The notes under the pieces were generated by a model. It was not told the origin of the DNA and searched no databases. It saw only the letters and a list, made by a program, of their open reading frames with translations. A DNA stretch of 64,000 nt, from the NCBI GenBank assembly GCA_045110515.1, contig JBGCGD010000011.1, positions 62,001-126,000 of the forward strand. The letters are read 5' to 3'. Origin of the DNA: Granulosicoccus sp045110515 (lineage in GTDB: Bacteria > Pseudomonadota > Gammaproteobacteria > Granulosicoccales > Granulosicoccaceae). How positions within the stretch are numbered: position 1 is the stretch's first letter; every line of letters starts with the position of its first letter. This document shows positions 51,588 to 59,731 of the stretch, in pieces. The translations under genes were made by a program, and so were the position numbers.

Positions 51588-52454
51588 TTAGTGACGTTTG
51601 CTCTGCTGTTTATGCAGAAAAATCAGTCGCTCAAACAAGTGAATATCTTGTTCGTTTTTAAGTAAAGCCCCATGCATCTTGGGCAGCACAGTTCGGACAT
51701 CTTCAGCTCCGAGTGCCTCGGCTGGAAGGTCGTCAGCGATAAGAAGCTTGAGCCAATCTAATAGTTCTGAGGTAGACGGTTTTTTCTTAAGGCCCGGAAC
51801 TTCGCGCAAATCGAAAAAGACCTCCATTGCCGCACTTAGGAGATCACTCTTGATATTAGGGAAGTGCGATTCGACAATCTGTCGCATCGTCTCGCGGTCG
51901 GGAAAGTTAATATAGTGAAAGAAACACCGTCTCAGAAACGCGTCAGGAAGCTCTTTTTCGTTGTTGCTTGTGATAATCACCAGAGGGCGAATTTTCGCTT
52001 TTATTACTTCGCGTGTTTCATAAACTTCAAAGGACATTTTGTCGAGTTCTTGTAGCAAATCGTTAGGGAATTCGATATCCGCTTTATCAATCTCGTCAAT
52101 AAGGACAATACTGCGTTCCTCGCTAGTAAATGCATCCCAGAGAACACCCTTGAGTATGTAGTTGTTAATGTGCTTAACACGCTCATCGCCGAGTTGAGAA
52201 TCGCGAAGTCGGGATACAGCGTCGTATTCATACAAACCTTGCTGAGCTCGTGTTGTCGACTTAACGTGCCAGGTATGCAGTTTTGCATTGAGCTTGCGCG
52301 CGATGTCAATGGCAAGTTCAGTTTTTCCAGTGCCCGGTTCGCCTTTCACCAGTAGAGGGCGTTCTAACGCCAGAGCGGCATCAACAGCTTGTTGCAGATC
52401 ATCAGTTGTAATGTACGTGCCTGACGCTGCGGTTAGGGAGTCTTTGCTAGTCAC
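51588..52454 (-). CDS. MoxR-family AAA+ ATPase
   Basis: A 288-aa AAA+ ATPase. Walker A is KGEPGTGKTELA near residue 37, Walker B is IVLIDEIDKADIEFPNDLL, sensor 1 is VIITSNNEKELPDAFLRRC with the arginine-finger region, and the C-terminal lid follows. MoxR proteins remodel or activate partners together with VWA proteins. The start is GTG (52454) immediately after the hinT stop, and the VWA gene follows by 8 bases, giving a hinT-moxR-VWA unit. Confidence 0.88.
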   Translation of the reverse strand: MTSKDSLTAASGTYITTDDLQQAVDAALALERPLLVKGEPGTGKTELAIDIARKLNAKLHTWHVKSTTRAQQGLYEYDAVSRLRDSQLGDERVKHINNYILKGVLWDAFTSEERSIVLIDEIDKADIEFPNDLLQELDKMSFEVYETREVIKAKIRPLVIITSNNEKELPDAFLRRCFFHYINFPDRETMRQIVESHFPNIKSDLLSAAMEVFFDLREVPGLKKKPSTSELLDWLKLLIADDLPAEALGAEDVRTVLPKMHGALLKNEQDIHLFERLIFLHKQQSKRH

Positions 52455-52459
52455 AGCCC

Positions 52460-52813
52460 TTAGCCTTTTTTTGAAATGAGTGGTCCAACATCTTCGCCGC
52501 CGAGTAAATGCATGTGTAGGTGAGGTACTTCCTGGCGACCGTCTTCGCGGCAGTTAATGATCAACCGATATCCGGATTCGCTGATTCCTTCTTCGCGAGC
52601 GATTTTCCGGGCAACGCTGAGCATGCGCCCCATGGCTGCTTCGTCGTCGTCAGTAATGTCATCTACTGTGGGAATATGGCGATTAGGAACAATGAGCACG
52701 TGTGTTGGTAGACGAGGGGAAATATCGCGAAAGGCTGTGACAAGCTCATCTTGATACACCATGTCCGAAGGTAATTCTTTGCGAATGATTTTGCTGAAAA
52801 TAGTTTCTTCAAT
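52460..52813 (-). CDS. hinT: HIT-family purine nucleoside phosphoramidase HinT
   Basis: A 117-aa histidine-triad hydrolase acting on AMP-lysine or other phosphoramidates. The protein reads EETIFSKIIRKELPSDMVYQD, then VLIVPNRHIPT, and ends with the triad VPHLHMHLLGGEDVGP. It matches E. coli HinT over its whole length when started at the GTG 52813 (AAGG eight bases upstream). A longer frame starting at a TTG, 52846, is ruled out because the TATAAT box at 52849-52854 would place transcription start downstream of it. Confidence 0.93.
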   Translation of the reverse strand: MEETIFSKIIRKELPSDMVYQDELVTAFRDISPRLPTHVLIVPNRHIPTVDDITDDDEAAMGRMLSVARKIAREEGISESGYRLIINCREDGRQEVPHLHMHLLGGEDVGPLISKKG

Positions 52814-52848
52814 CACACTAAAGGCCTTTGGTGGGTTTGTTTCCAAGC

Positions 52849-52854
52849 ATTATA
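52849..52854 (-). promoter_or_regulatory. -10 box of the hinT operon promoter
   Basis: The minus strand reads TATAAT exactly, about 36 bases before the chosen GTG start, so transcription would begin near 52842 with a leader of about 30 bases. I could not identify a good -35. It supports the GTG start of hinT. Confidence 0.5.
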
Positions 52855-52919
52855 CTGTGGTGCGCTAAAACAGTTCGCCCTGACTTTTATTATAAAATAC
52901 CGAGCATCAAGCAACTCTT

Positions 52920-53486
52920 ATGGGTAATAGACTCTCCAAGATTTACACGCGAACTGGTGACGATGGCACCACGGGCTTAGGTGATGGTAGCCGAACCGAT
53001 AAAGATGGACTTCGTGTAGCGGCCTACGGCACAACCGATGAATTGAACTCGCTGCTAGGGGTTCTGATGACGAATTCGCTACCCGAGGAAGTCATGCAGG
53101 TGTTGCACGAAATCCAGCATCATTTATTTGATTTGGGTGGGGAGTTATGTATCCCCGGTCACCAGGCGATAATGCAAACGCACATCGATTGGTTAGAAGA
53201 GTCACTGGATCACTTCAATGAAGAACTGCCACCACTCAAAGATTTCATTTTGCCCGGTGGGAGTCCGGCTGCAGCTCAGTGTCACGTAGCGAGAACGGTT
53301 TGCCGACGAGCAGAACGACTTGTCGTTAGCTTGAAGCGCATTGAAGATGTGCCGCCTTTTAGTATGAAATACCTCAACCGGCTATCTGATCTGCTCTTCG
53401 TGGTTGCCAGAGTTCTGGCCAGAGAGGATGGGGGAAGCGAGGTTCTTTGGCAAAAGGACAGGCCGACGGTCACTTTTAAGGGCTAG
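52920..53486 (+). CDS. PduO-type cob(I)alamin adenosyltransferase
   Basis: A 188-aa enzyme that adenosylates cob(I)alamin with ATP to form coenzyme B12. The N-terminal phosphate-binding KIYTRTGDDGTTGLGDG and the later AAYGTTDELNSLLG are diagnostic of the PduO class. FILPGGSPAAAQCHVARTVCRRAER near residue 110-135 completes the ATP site. No other cobalamin gene is near, so it may serve B12 salvage. It is divergent from hinT. A 14-bp perfect inverted repeat follows at 53501. Confidence 0.93.
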   Translation: MGNRLSKIYTRTGDDGTTGLGDGSRTDKDGLRVAAYGTTDELNSLLGVLMTNSLPEEVMQVLHEIQHHLFDLGGELCIPGHQAIMQTHIDWLEESLDHFNEELPPLKDFILPGGSPAAAQCHVARTVCRRAERLVVSLKRIEDVPPFSMKYLNRLSDLLFVVARVLAREDGGSEVLWQKDRPTVTFKG

Positions 53487-53500
53487 TTCGCGAAATACTG

Positions 53501-53537
53501 CATACCTCACAAAAATTTAGTGATTTTGTGAGGTATG
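53501..53537. repeat. Perfect 14-bp inverted repeat downstream of the adenosyltransferase gene
   Basis: CATACCTCACAAAA (53501-53514) and TTTTGTGAGGTATG (53524-53537) are exact inverses around a 9-base loop. It starts 14 bases after the stop codon. The T-rich part is inside the stem, not after it, so it is not a typical terminator. It may be an operator, an RNA stabiliser or a terminator acting by stem strength alone. Confidence 0.65.
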
Positions 53538-53603
53538 TCAAAGTAGCAGATGAAGTGACGGCCGATACAATTCTAGACGCTATTCTGCCAAAAACAAGGT
53601 AGT

Positions 53604-54662
53604 ATGCATTTCGTCCTGGTTGTACTTGTCCTTCTGCTGTTTCAACGCATGATGAACATCTCAAATTACCGACAAATAATTGGCAAATTCAAGGCTTTAC
53701 GCGTCGTTGTTCTGTGCGTGCTCGCCTCATTAGTAGTGGGATTTGCAAAGCCCGATTTGCAGCACGCACCGCAAGGGGCAGTAGTGGGTATGTCTCTGGG
53801 CGAATGGGTGGCAAGACCCTCTGTTCAGCCTGTTCCATCGTCAGGTAACGCCAACAGCGGCTCAGTAACGCTGAAATCCAAGCTTGAAATCATCCCGATT
53901 CCAATCAAGCTCAAGGCACATCGTCCCATGAGCTTCGCCTCATCAGATGAGTTCTCAGGGGTTCTCGATGAAGTTAAGAGTCGGCGTTGGTTAGAGCCCG
54001 CTAAATATTCCCCGGACCTTGCCCGGCAGAAACTGGCTGGCAACCATACAGCAGAGTTTCATGGCGTCGGATTTCCTGACATTCGCACTGACCGCACCCC
54101 CCAGCGCTTTTTCAATGCAGTCACAGCTGATCCGACACAGTGGAATCAACTAGTCGCTTGGCGCGATGCAAAAACAGCTGGGGGCGATGCTCAGCCCATT
54201 CCGCATGTTCGTTGCATGGGGCTAACACCTCAGGCAGTTGCAAGGAGAGTTGATCGCTACGAACATCTCATCAATGAATTTAGCCAACGCTATGAAGTCA
54301 GCGCCAATCTGGTGAAAGCCGTCGTGACGGAGGAGTCTTGTTTCAACAACACGGCCCTGTCACATGTTGGTGCGCAGGGACTCATGCAGCTCATGCCTGA
54401 TACCGCAGACTGGCTTAAAGTGCGCGATCCAGAAGATCCAAAAGACAATTTGAAGGGCGGAGTTCGCTATCTCTCATCACTGCTTCGGGAATTCGAATCT
54501 GTTGAGCTTGCACTTGCCGCATACAACGCAGGCCCCGGAAATGTACGCCGCTACAACGGTGTTCCACCTTTTGCAGAAACTCGCGCCTATCTGCAGAAAG
54601 TGAAGTCGAATTACCGACGCTATTCTGCCGCAACCCGATTAGCCAAAGGGCATAGCAGCTAG
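53604..54662 (+). CDS. Lytic transglycosylase (SLT family)
   Basis: A 352-aa protein with an N-terminal hydrophobic stretch (MHFVLVVLVLLLFQRMM) and a second (VVVLCVLASLVVGFA), so it is exported or anchored. It has a variable middle region and a C-terminal family 1 lytic transglycosylase domain. The catalytic Glu is in VVTEESCFNNTALS near residue 244; ALSHVGAQGLMQLMPDTA and LALAAYNAGPGNVRRYNG are the other conserved blocks. It cleaves peptidoglycan to anhydromuropeptides. The first ATG may be too early, since a later ATG (MMNISNYRQ) also precedes a plausible signal. Downstream lies yadG. Confidence 0.85.
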   Translation: MHFVLVVLVLLLFQRMMNISNYRQIIGKFKALRVVVLCVLASLVVGFAKPDLQHAPQGAVVGMSLGEWVARPSVQPVPSSGNANSGSVTLKSKLEIIPIPIKLKAHRPMSFASSDEFSGVLDEVKSRRWLEPAKYSPDLARQKLAGNHTAEFHGVGFPDIRTDRTPQRFFNAVTADPTQWNQLVAWRDAKTAGGDAQPIPHVRCMGLTPQAVARRVDRYEHLINEFSQRYEVSANLVKAVVTEESCFNNTALSHVGAQGLMQLMPDTADWLKVRDPEDPKDNLKGGVRYLSSLLREFESVELALAAYNAGPGNVRRYNGVPPFAETRAYLQKVKSNYRRYSAATRLAKGHSS

Positions 54663-54728
54663 GCCACGCCATAACGATGTGCCTGCGGTATCATAGCGGC
54701 CCTCTGCTGGCCTAGGTACCGCTGATTC

Positions 54729-55658
54729 GTGAATGCCCTGTCTATTTCCGGTCTCTCCAAAACGTATGGTGATTCGGTTCATGCCCTAAAAGGTATTGAC
54801 CTTAACGTACCTGAAGGCGATTTTTTCGCCTTGTTGGGTCCTAATGGCGCTGGTAAATCCACAGCCATTGGCATTATCTCAGCGCTCGTCAACAAAACCC
54901 ATGGTAGCGTAAAAGTCTTTGATCACGATATTGATGAAGCACCTGAGGCAGCCAAAGCCAGTATTGGCCTAGTGCCGCAGGAGTTTAACTTCAACGTATT
55001 TGAAGCCGTTCTGCCTACCGTTTTAAATGTAGCGGGTTACAACGGTATTGAGCGAGCTGAGGCGCTGAAACGTGCGGAATACTATTTGAAGAAGCTGGAT
55101 TTATGGGAAAAACGCAAATCGCCATCGCGCGAACTATCCGGGGGGATGAAGCGCCGCTTAATGATCGCCCGAGCGCTGATTCATGAACCCAAACTTCTAA
55201 TTCTTGACGAACCAACTGCGGGTGTTGACCTGGAAATTCGTCGCTCTATGTGGAGCTTTTTAAAGGAGTTGAATGAGCAGCATGGCACCACCATTATTCT
55301 GACAACTCACTACCTGGAAGAGGCTGAAGCACTTTGTAGGAACGTGGCCATCATTGATGGTGGGGAAATCATTGAGCAAGGAGCTGTGGCTCAACTGCTT
55401 AGTCGGTCAATGCTAGAAACTTTCGTCCTGGATACAGAAGGTTATGCCAAGCCGCTCACTCAAATAGGGCCTTTTACACTGCGTGAGCGAGATGGAAACA
55501 GTATCGAAGTTGATGTTCCAAAGGGCCATACCATAAACGACCTATTCTCGGAGCTTACCGCTAAAGGAATTTACGTAAGCAGTTTACGAAACAAGACAAA
55601 TCGTCTAGAAGAATTTTTTCTACGCCTTGTGCAGCGTAAAACGGGTGAGTCCGTATGA
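54729..55658 (+). CDS. yadG: ABC transporter ATP-binding protein YadG
   Basis: A 309-aa ABC ATPase. Walker A is LLGPNGAGKSTAIG near residue 35, the signature LSGGMKRRLMIARAL and Walker B LLILDEPTAGVD. The segments GLVPQEFNFN and LRNKTNRLEEFFLRL match E. coli YadG along its length. It pairs with YadH, an ABC-2 permease. The substrate of YadGH is not established. The start is GTG at 54729. Upstream, 54685-54722 can form nested hairpins (GCGGTA/TACCGC outer, GGCC/GGCC inner). yadH overlaps the stop by 4 bases (ATGA). Confidence 0.93.
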   Translation: MNALSISGLSKTYGDSVHALKGIDLNVPEGDFFALLGPNGAGKSTAIGIISALVNKTHGSVKVFDHDIDEAPEAAKASIGLVPQEFNFNVFEAVLPTVLNVAGYNGIERAEALKRAEYYLKKLDLWEKRKSPSRELSGGMKRRLMIARALIHEPKLLILDEPTAGVDLEIRRSMWSFLKELNEQHGTTIILTTHYLEEAEALCRNVAIIDGGEIIEQGAVAQLLSRSMLETFVLDTEGYAKPLTQIGPFTLRERDGNSIEVDVPKGHTINDLFSELTAKGIYVSSLRNKTNRLEEFFLRLVQRKTGESV

Positions 55659-56452
55659 ACAAGACGCAAACCCCGTTAGACCTACTAGCCATAAATCGGA
55701 TCGCGTTTAAAACGATTCTACGTAAAGAGATCCGGCGTTTTGCTCGCATTTGGGTGCAAACGATCGTACCGCCATCCATCAACGCCATCTTGTACATGTT
55801 GATTTTTGGAAGTCTGATAGGGGCAAAAATCAGCGACATGGGTGGTTTTCGCTACATCGATTTTATCGTGCCGGGAATTATCATGATGGCGGTCATCATC
55901 AACTCCTATTCCAACGTTGTGAGTTCCTTTTTCAGTTCGAAAATGCAGAACTACATAGAAGAGATGCTGGTGTCTCCAGTAAGTAACGTGACGATCGTTT
56001 TGGGATATGTGGCAGGTGGTATGGCAAGAGGGCTGCTCGTGGGGGCGTTGGTTGCTGCTGTTTCTTTATTCTTTTCCGAACTTAAACCTCTCCATCCTTT
56101 TATCACTATTGCAGTGGCGGTGCTTACCTCAATGATGTTTTCCTTAGGTGGACTCATCAACGCGGTCTTTGCCAAATCGTTTGATGACATATCCATTGTG
56201 CCGAATTTTATACTGACCCCATTGACCTACTTGGGTGGCGTGTTTTATTCCATCAGCATGTTGCCGCCTTTTTGGCAAAGTGTATCGATGTTCAATCCTA
56301 TGCTGTATATGATTAACGGATTCCGATATGGCATTCTGGGAGCCAGCGATATACCCATATGGACCAGCTTTATCGTGATTATCCTGTTTATTATCGTGCT
56401 GGCCACTATTGCAATGACCTTGCTGAACAAGGGCATTGGTATAAAACATTAA
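55655..56452 (+). CDS. yadH: ABC-2 type permease YadH
   Basis: A 265-aa membrane permease with six predicted helices of the ABC-2 family. It carries RIWVQTIVPPSINAILYMLIF, the FIVPGIIMMAVI segment, GGLINAVFAKSFDDIS and TPLTYLGGVFYSISMLPPFW, as in E. coli YadH. It forms an exporter with YadG; the start codon overlaps the yadG stop. Substrate unknown. The 112-base gap after it contains TCAGGC/GCCTGA (56520-56537), a small hairpin before the methyltransferase gene. Confidence 0.93.
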   Translation: MNKTQTPLDLLAINRIAFKTILRKEIRRFARIWVQTIVPPSINAILYMLIFGSLIGAKISDMGGFRYIDFIVPGIIMMAVIINSYSNVVSSFFSSKMQNYIEEMLVSPVSNVTIVLGYVAGGMARGLLVGALVAAVSLFFSELKPLHPFITIAVAVLTSMMFSLGGLINAVFAKSFDDISIVPNFILTPLTYLGGVFYSISMLPPFWQSVSMFNPMLYMINGFRYGILGASDIPIWTSFIVIILFIIVLATIAMTLLNKGIGIKH

Positions 56453-56564
56453 GCGCTTAGTCTGGCTTGTTTGTATCAAATGGTCGTATCATTGCACGAT
56501 ACTCATGAATAGACATTAGTCAGGCGGCCCAGCCTGATCAATACACGATTAAAAGGCTTCAATT

Positions 56565-57386
56565 ATGGCAATCGTCGAAAACCCACCAACGCAGACAATG
56601 GCTGAGAAAGCCGATCGTCACCTTCTTTATCAGGCGTCGGTCCAAAATCCCGATTTTGAGTTGGATTTCATTGACGAGACTTTTAAGGAGATTCGTGGAC
56701 GAAAACCAAAAACCATGCGTGAAGATTTTGCTGGCACGGCAATTTCTTCTTGTCGTTGGGTAAAGCGTCGCCGCGGAAATACTGCAATAGCAGTAGACTT
56801 CGATATAGAAGTCCTCGACTGGAGTCGTAAGCATAATATTTCCAAGCTTACCGACGAGCAGAAACAAAGAATTGAGTTAATTGAAGACGACGTTCTCAAT
56901 GTCTCAACTGACAAGGTTGAGGTTTTGCAGGCGTATAACTTCAGCTATTGGTTCTTTCAGGAGAGAGCCACCATGCTTCATTATTTTAAGAAAGCCCGTG
57001 AAGCACTGGTTGATGATGGATTGTTGTTTCTGGATGTATTTGGCGGCTCCGAGTGTTACCAGACCCAAAAAGAAAAACGCAAGGTAGATGGTTTTAAATA
57101 CATTTGGGAGCAAGCAGAGTTCAACGCCATTACCAACGAACTTACCTGCCACATCCATTTCCACTTTCCCGATAAATCCAAAATTAAAAAAGCGTTCACC
57201 TACACATGGAGAGTTTGGGGAGCCAGAGAATTGAGGGAAATTCTAGCGGAGGCGGGTTTTAGCGAGAGCACAGTTTATCGACAGAAGTTCGATCCTAAAA
57301 CCGATGAAGCGTTAGATGAATACATTGCCACCGACGAAGCAGAAGACTACGCTTGCTGGTTGGGCTACATCATCGCTAAGCCATAG
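56565..57386 (+). CDS. SAM-dependent class I methyltransferase
   Basis: A 273-aa soluble protein with a Rossmann-type methyltransferase core. Motif I-like REDFAGTAISSCRWV lies near residue 52, AVDFDIEVLDWSR near 77 (motif II acidic residue), IELIEDDVLNVS, and NFSYWFFQERATMLHYF with the following LLFLDVFGG. I do not recognise the substrate. The C-terminal sequence ACWLGYIIAKP also occurs in conserved methyltransferases of Proteobacteria. It is probably monocistronic and ends 2 bases from the convergent histidine kinase gene. Confidence 0.75.
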   Translation: MAIVENPPTQTMAEKADRHLLYQASVQNPDFELDFIDETFKEIRGRKPKTMREDFAGTAISSCRWVKRRRGNTAIAVDFDIEVLDWSRKHNISKLTDEQKQRIELIEDDVLNVSTDKVEVLQAYNFSYWFFQERATMLHYFKKAREALVDDGLLFLDVFGGSECYQTQKEKRKVDGFKYIWEQAEFNAITNELTCHIHFHFPDKSKIKKAFTYTWRVWGARELREILAEAGFSESTVYRQKFDPKTDEALDEYIATDEAEDYACWLGYIIAKP

Positions 57387-57388
57387 GG

Positions 57389-58717
57389 TTACTGAAAAAA
57401 CGTTAAAGTAACAGCCGCGCCACCTTCGGCGCGGTGTGATGGGAGTAGCGTTCCACCGTATGCTCCCATGAGTTGATCGGCGGCCGCCAGGCCCATTCCG
57501 GTTCCGGGTGTTGTGCTATCTGCTCTGACACCTCTCTGAGTTAACTGCTCTAGGTCGATGTTGGGAAATCCAGGGCCGTCATCAAGTATGGTGAAAGAGT
57601 TCTTCTCGGAATCCGTTACAGCAGTAATAGTTAGTGCCCCGTACTTACAAGCGTTTTCAAATAGATTCCCCAGCAACTCGAATAAATCAGCTTCATCCAT
57701 GCGCACGGTGAATTCCGCATCAACTGCGCTTAAATCGAAAGTAATAGATTTTGTGTCGTAAAGTTTGCCTAACGAGGCGGCAATTCTCGTTGCCACTGGC
57801 TTGATGTTGATCGTAGGGGCCAGATAGCGCGGGCTACGTATGGTGGCGCGTTGCATGTGTCTATCGATTGATTGCTGCATTAGCGACGTTTGCTCCAGTA
57901 TCGTCGCTTTGTGAGTCTGATCGCTACTACTCAGGTTTTGCAATACCGATAGTGGCGTCTTTAAGCTATGGGCTAAATCACCGAGCAGATGGCGATACTG
58001 CGAATGCCTATCTCTTTCTGCACCGAGTAACGCGTTGAGGCCCAACGTCAACGATTTTAGTTCAGTTGGGACTTGCTCATCGAGCGCGTCACGCTCACCA
58101 CGTTCAATTTCAGCAACCGCTTCTCCGATATTGTGAAGAGGGATCAATGAGCGTCTTAGCACTAGTAACTGTACGACTAACAACACAATGGCTGATACCA
58201 GCAGAGATGCCCAGAGCGCCTGATCAAATCTCTTGAGTTGTTTTGCTAGCGTATCAGCCTCCATCACAACGTGCACGATAAACGGAAGTTCCTCGCCGTT
58301 GTCAAATTCCCAAGCGGTTGATAATTGCAAGCGATGTAGTGCGTTTGATTCATGCTTCTCTACGGCTTCAAACAACCAGTCGCCGATAGGGCGAACTGTG
58401 GATTTTGGGAGCCAACTGGTTGTTGATGTGCTTTGCCATAAACGCTGGCCATCACTACCAACGATTTCAGCGTATATCCCGGCCGTACTTTGGTTAAGCA
58501 TGGGGTCTGGTAATGCAAGAGTGTTAACCAGTAGCGAGGTATTGTTTGAAATTTCGGTGGCACCGAGAATGCCGTAGATTAATCCTTGAAGTCTATCCAG
58601 TCGGGCCGTTTCTGCTCGTTTGTGGACAGAGTAGGAAATTGAGATTCCCATCAGCAGCACGAACACAGCAAGTACAACGCCGGTCCCGATGACCAAACGA
58701 GATGTTATCGATTGCAT
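57389..58717 (-). CDS. Sensor histidine kinase, PhoQ-like
   Basis: A 442-aa inner-membrane sensor. TM1 spans residues ~8-28, a periplasmic sensor region ~29-165, TM2 ~166-188, and HAMP-like sequence follows. The H-box is LLGDLAHSLKTPLSVLQNL (His near 250). The N-box is ELLGNLFENACKYG, G1 is ILDDGPGFP and G2 is GTGMGLAAADQLMGAYGG, so the kinase is intact. It ends the operon glycine-zipper/PepSY/regulator/kinase with 1-base spacing to the regulator. The layout is that of PhoQ-type systems; the signal is not known. Confidence 0.9.
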   Translation of the reverse strand: MQSITSRLVIGTGVVLAVFVLLMGISISYSVHKRAETARLDRLQGLIYGILGATEISNNTSLLVNTLALPDPMLNQSTAGIYAEIVGSDGQRLWQSTSTTSWLPKSTVRPIGDWLFEAVEKHESNALHRLQLSTAWEFDNGEELPFIVHVVMEADTLAKQLKRFDQALWASLLVSAIVLLVVQLLVLRRSLIPLHNIGEAVAEIERGERDALDEQVPTELKSLTLGLNALLGAERDRHSQYRHLLGDLAHSLKTPLSVLQNLSSSDQTHKATILEQTSLMQQSIDRHMQRATIRSPRYLAPTINIKPVATRIAASLGKLYDTKSITFDLSAVDAEFTVRMDEADLFELLGNLFENACKYGALTITAVTDSEKNSFTILDDGPGFPNIDLEQLTQRGVRADSTTPGTGMGLAAADQLMGAYGGTLLPSHRAEGGAAVTLTFFQ

Positions 58718-58718
58718 C

Positions 58719-59402
58719 CTATTCGCTGATTCTATCCAGAGAAAGACGATAGCCTCGACCTCTCATTGTTTCGATAGGGTTTAGTGATTTATCAGCATCC
58801 AGTTTTTGTCTGAGCCTACGTATGAAAACCTCCAGCACGTTGGGATCTCTGTCAGTATCTTCATCATACAAGTGATCCAGTAGTGTTGCTTTACTGATCA
58901 CTTTGCCACCTTGCATAGCCAGATAGGCCAGCACACGGTATTCGAAAGCGGTTAGTTCTACTAGGTTGTCATCAACTGTAACTTGTTGAGCGCGTGTATC
59001 AATACTCATTCGCTTAAAATGCATGACAGATTCGCTCCAACCACCTGTGCGTCTTAAGAGTGCACGAAGTCTGGCAGACAGCTCTTCTATGTGGAATGGC
59101 TTTGTTAAATAATCGTCTGCACCTGCTTCTAAACCATCTACTTTATCCTGCCAGCGGTCGCGGGCAGTCAGTATTAAAACTGGGTAGGACTTATCTTTTT
59201 TTCGTAAGGTTTGGATTATCGACAGACCGCTTTTTCCGGGTAACCCTAAATCGACGATAGCGATATCTACTGGCATGTTTAATCCTAGATACAAGCCTTC
59301 TTCGCCGTCGCAAGCTTCGTCAATAGCAAAACCTTGCTCTCTTAAAGCTTGTACTAACTGAACCCTAAGTGCGTCGTCGTCCTCAATTATTAGTGCGCGC
59401 AT
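58719..59402 (-). CDS. OmpR-family response regulator, PhoP-like
   Basis: A 227-aa response regulator. Receiver motifs: LIIEDDDALR, phospho-Asp51 in DIAIVDLGLPGKSG, Thr in VLILTARDRWQDKVDG and Lys in DDYLTKPFHIEELS. The DNA-binding winged helix (ELTAFEYRVLAYLAMQGGKV ... DPNVLEVFIRRLRQKLD) ends with GRGYRL. It is closest in feel to PhoP/QseB. It lies 1 base from both neighbours. A candidate direct-repeat operator lies upstream of the first gene of the operon. Confidence 0.92.
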   Translation of the reverse strand: MRALIIEDDDALRVQLVQALREQGFAIDEACDGEEGLYLGLNMPVDIAIVDLGLPGKSGLSIIQTLRKKDKSYPVLILTARDRWQDKVDGLEAGADDYLTKPFHIEELSARLRALLRRTGGWSESVMHFKRMSIDTRAQQVTVDDNLVELTAFEYRVLAYLAMQGGKVISKATLLDHLYDEDTDRDPNVLEVFIRRLRQKLDADKSLNPIETMRGRGYRLSLDRISE

Positions 59403-59403
59403 A

Positions 59404-59724
59404 TCAGTTGGCCCGGTTTATTTTGAATACTCGAACACGGCCATTGGATAACAGTTTAACCGCGTACTGTGTATTTCCTGACGCATCCTGAACAGTAGAG
59501 ACGCCAAGTACCTTTGCATCGCCACCGTTACGCTCTTTGGCAATTTCTATGGCGTGTTCTCTGTCTAGTGCATCTGCAGCATGCACTGTTGCGGGATACG
59601 CGAGTGTAGTAATGGCGATCATCATGGAGACACAGGCCAGTCGAACCCATTGACGGCTGATAACTGCACACACATTGTGTGGTAGATATCGTGTCAATGC
59701 GTGTCTCGATAATGATGCGTTCAT
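59404..59724 (-). CDS. Small exported PepSY-domain protein
   Basis: A 106-aa protein. A basic N-terminus and hydrophobic segment (LACVSMMIAITTLAYPATVHAA) form a signal peptide. A single PepSY domain follows (REHAIEIAKERNGGDAKVLGVSTVQDASG, then YAVKLLSNGRVRVFKI). PepSY proteins often sit next to PhoPQ-like systems and may modulate or sense through the sensor or a protease. It is cotranscribed with the regulator (1-base gap) and lies 7 bases after the glycine-zipper gene. Confidence 0.85.
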   Translation of the reverse strand: MNASLSRHALTRYLPHNVCAVISRQWVRLACVSMMIAITTLAYPATVHAADALDREHAIEIAKERNGGDAKVLGVSTVQDASGNTQYAVKLLSNGRVRVFKINRAN

Positions 59725-59731
59725 ATGTAAT

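Noticed and set aside
52814..52846. Longer N-terminus of HinT from a TTG start
   Set aside because: It would lie upstream of the transcription start implied by TATAAT at 52849-52854, and the family begins at the GTG 52813.
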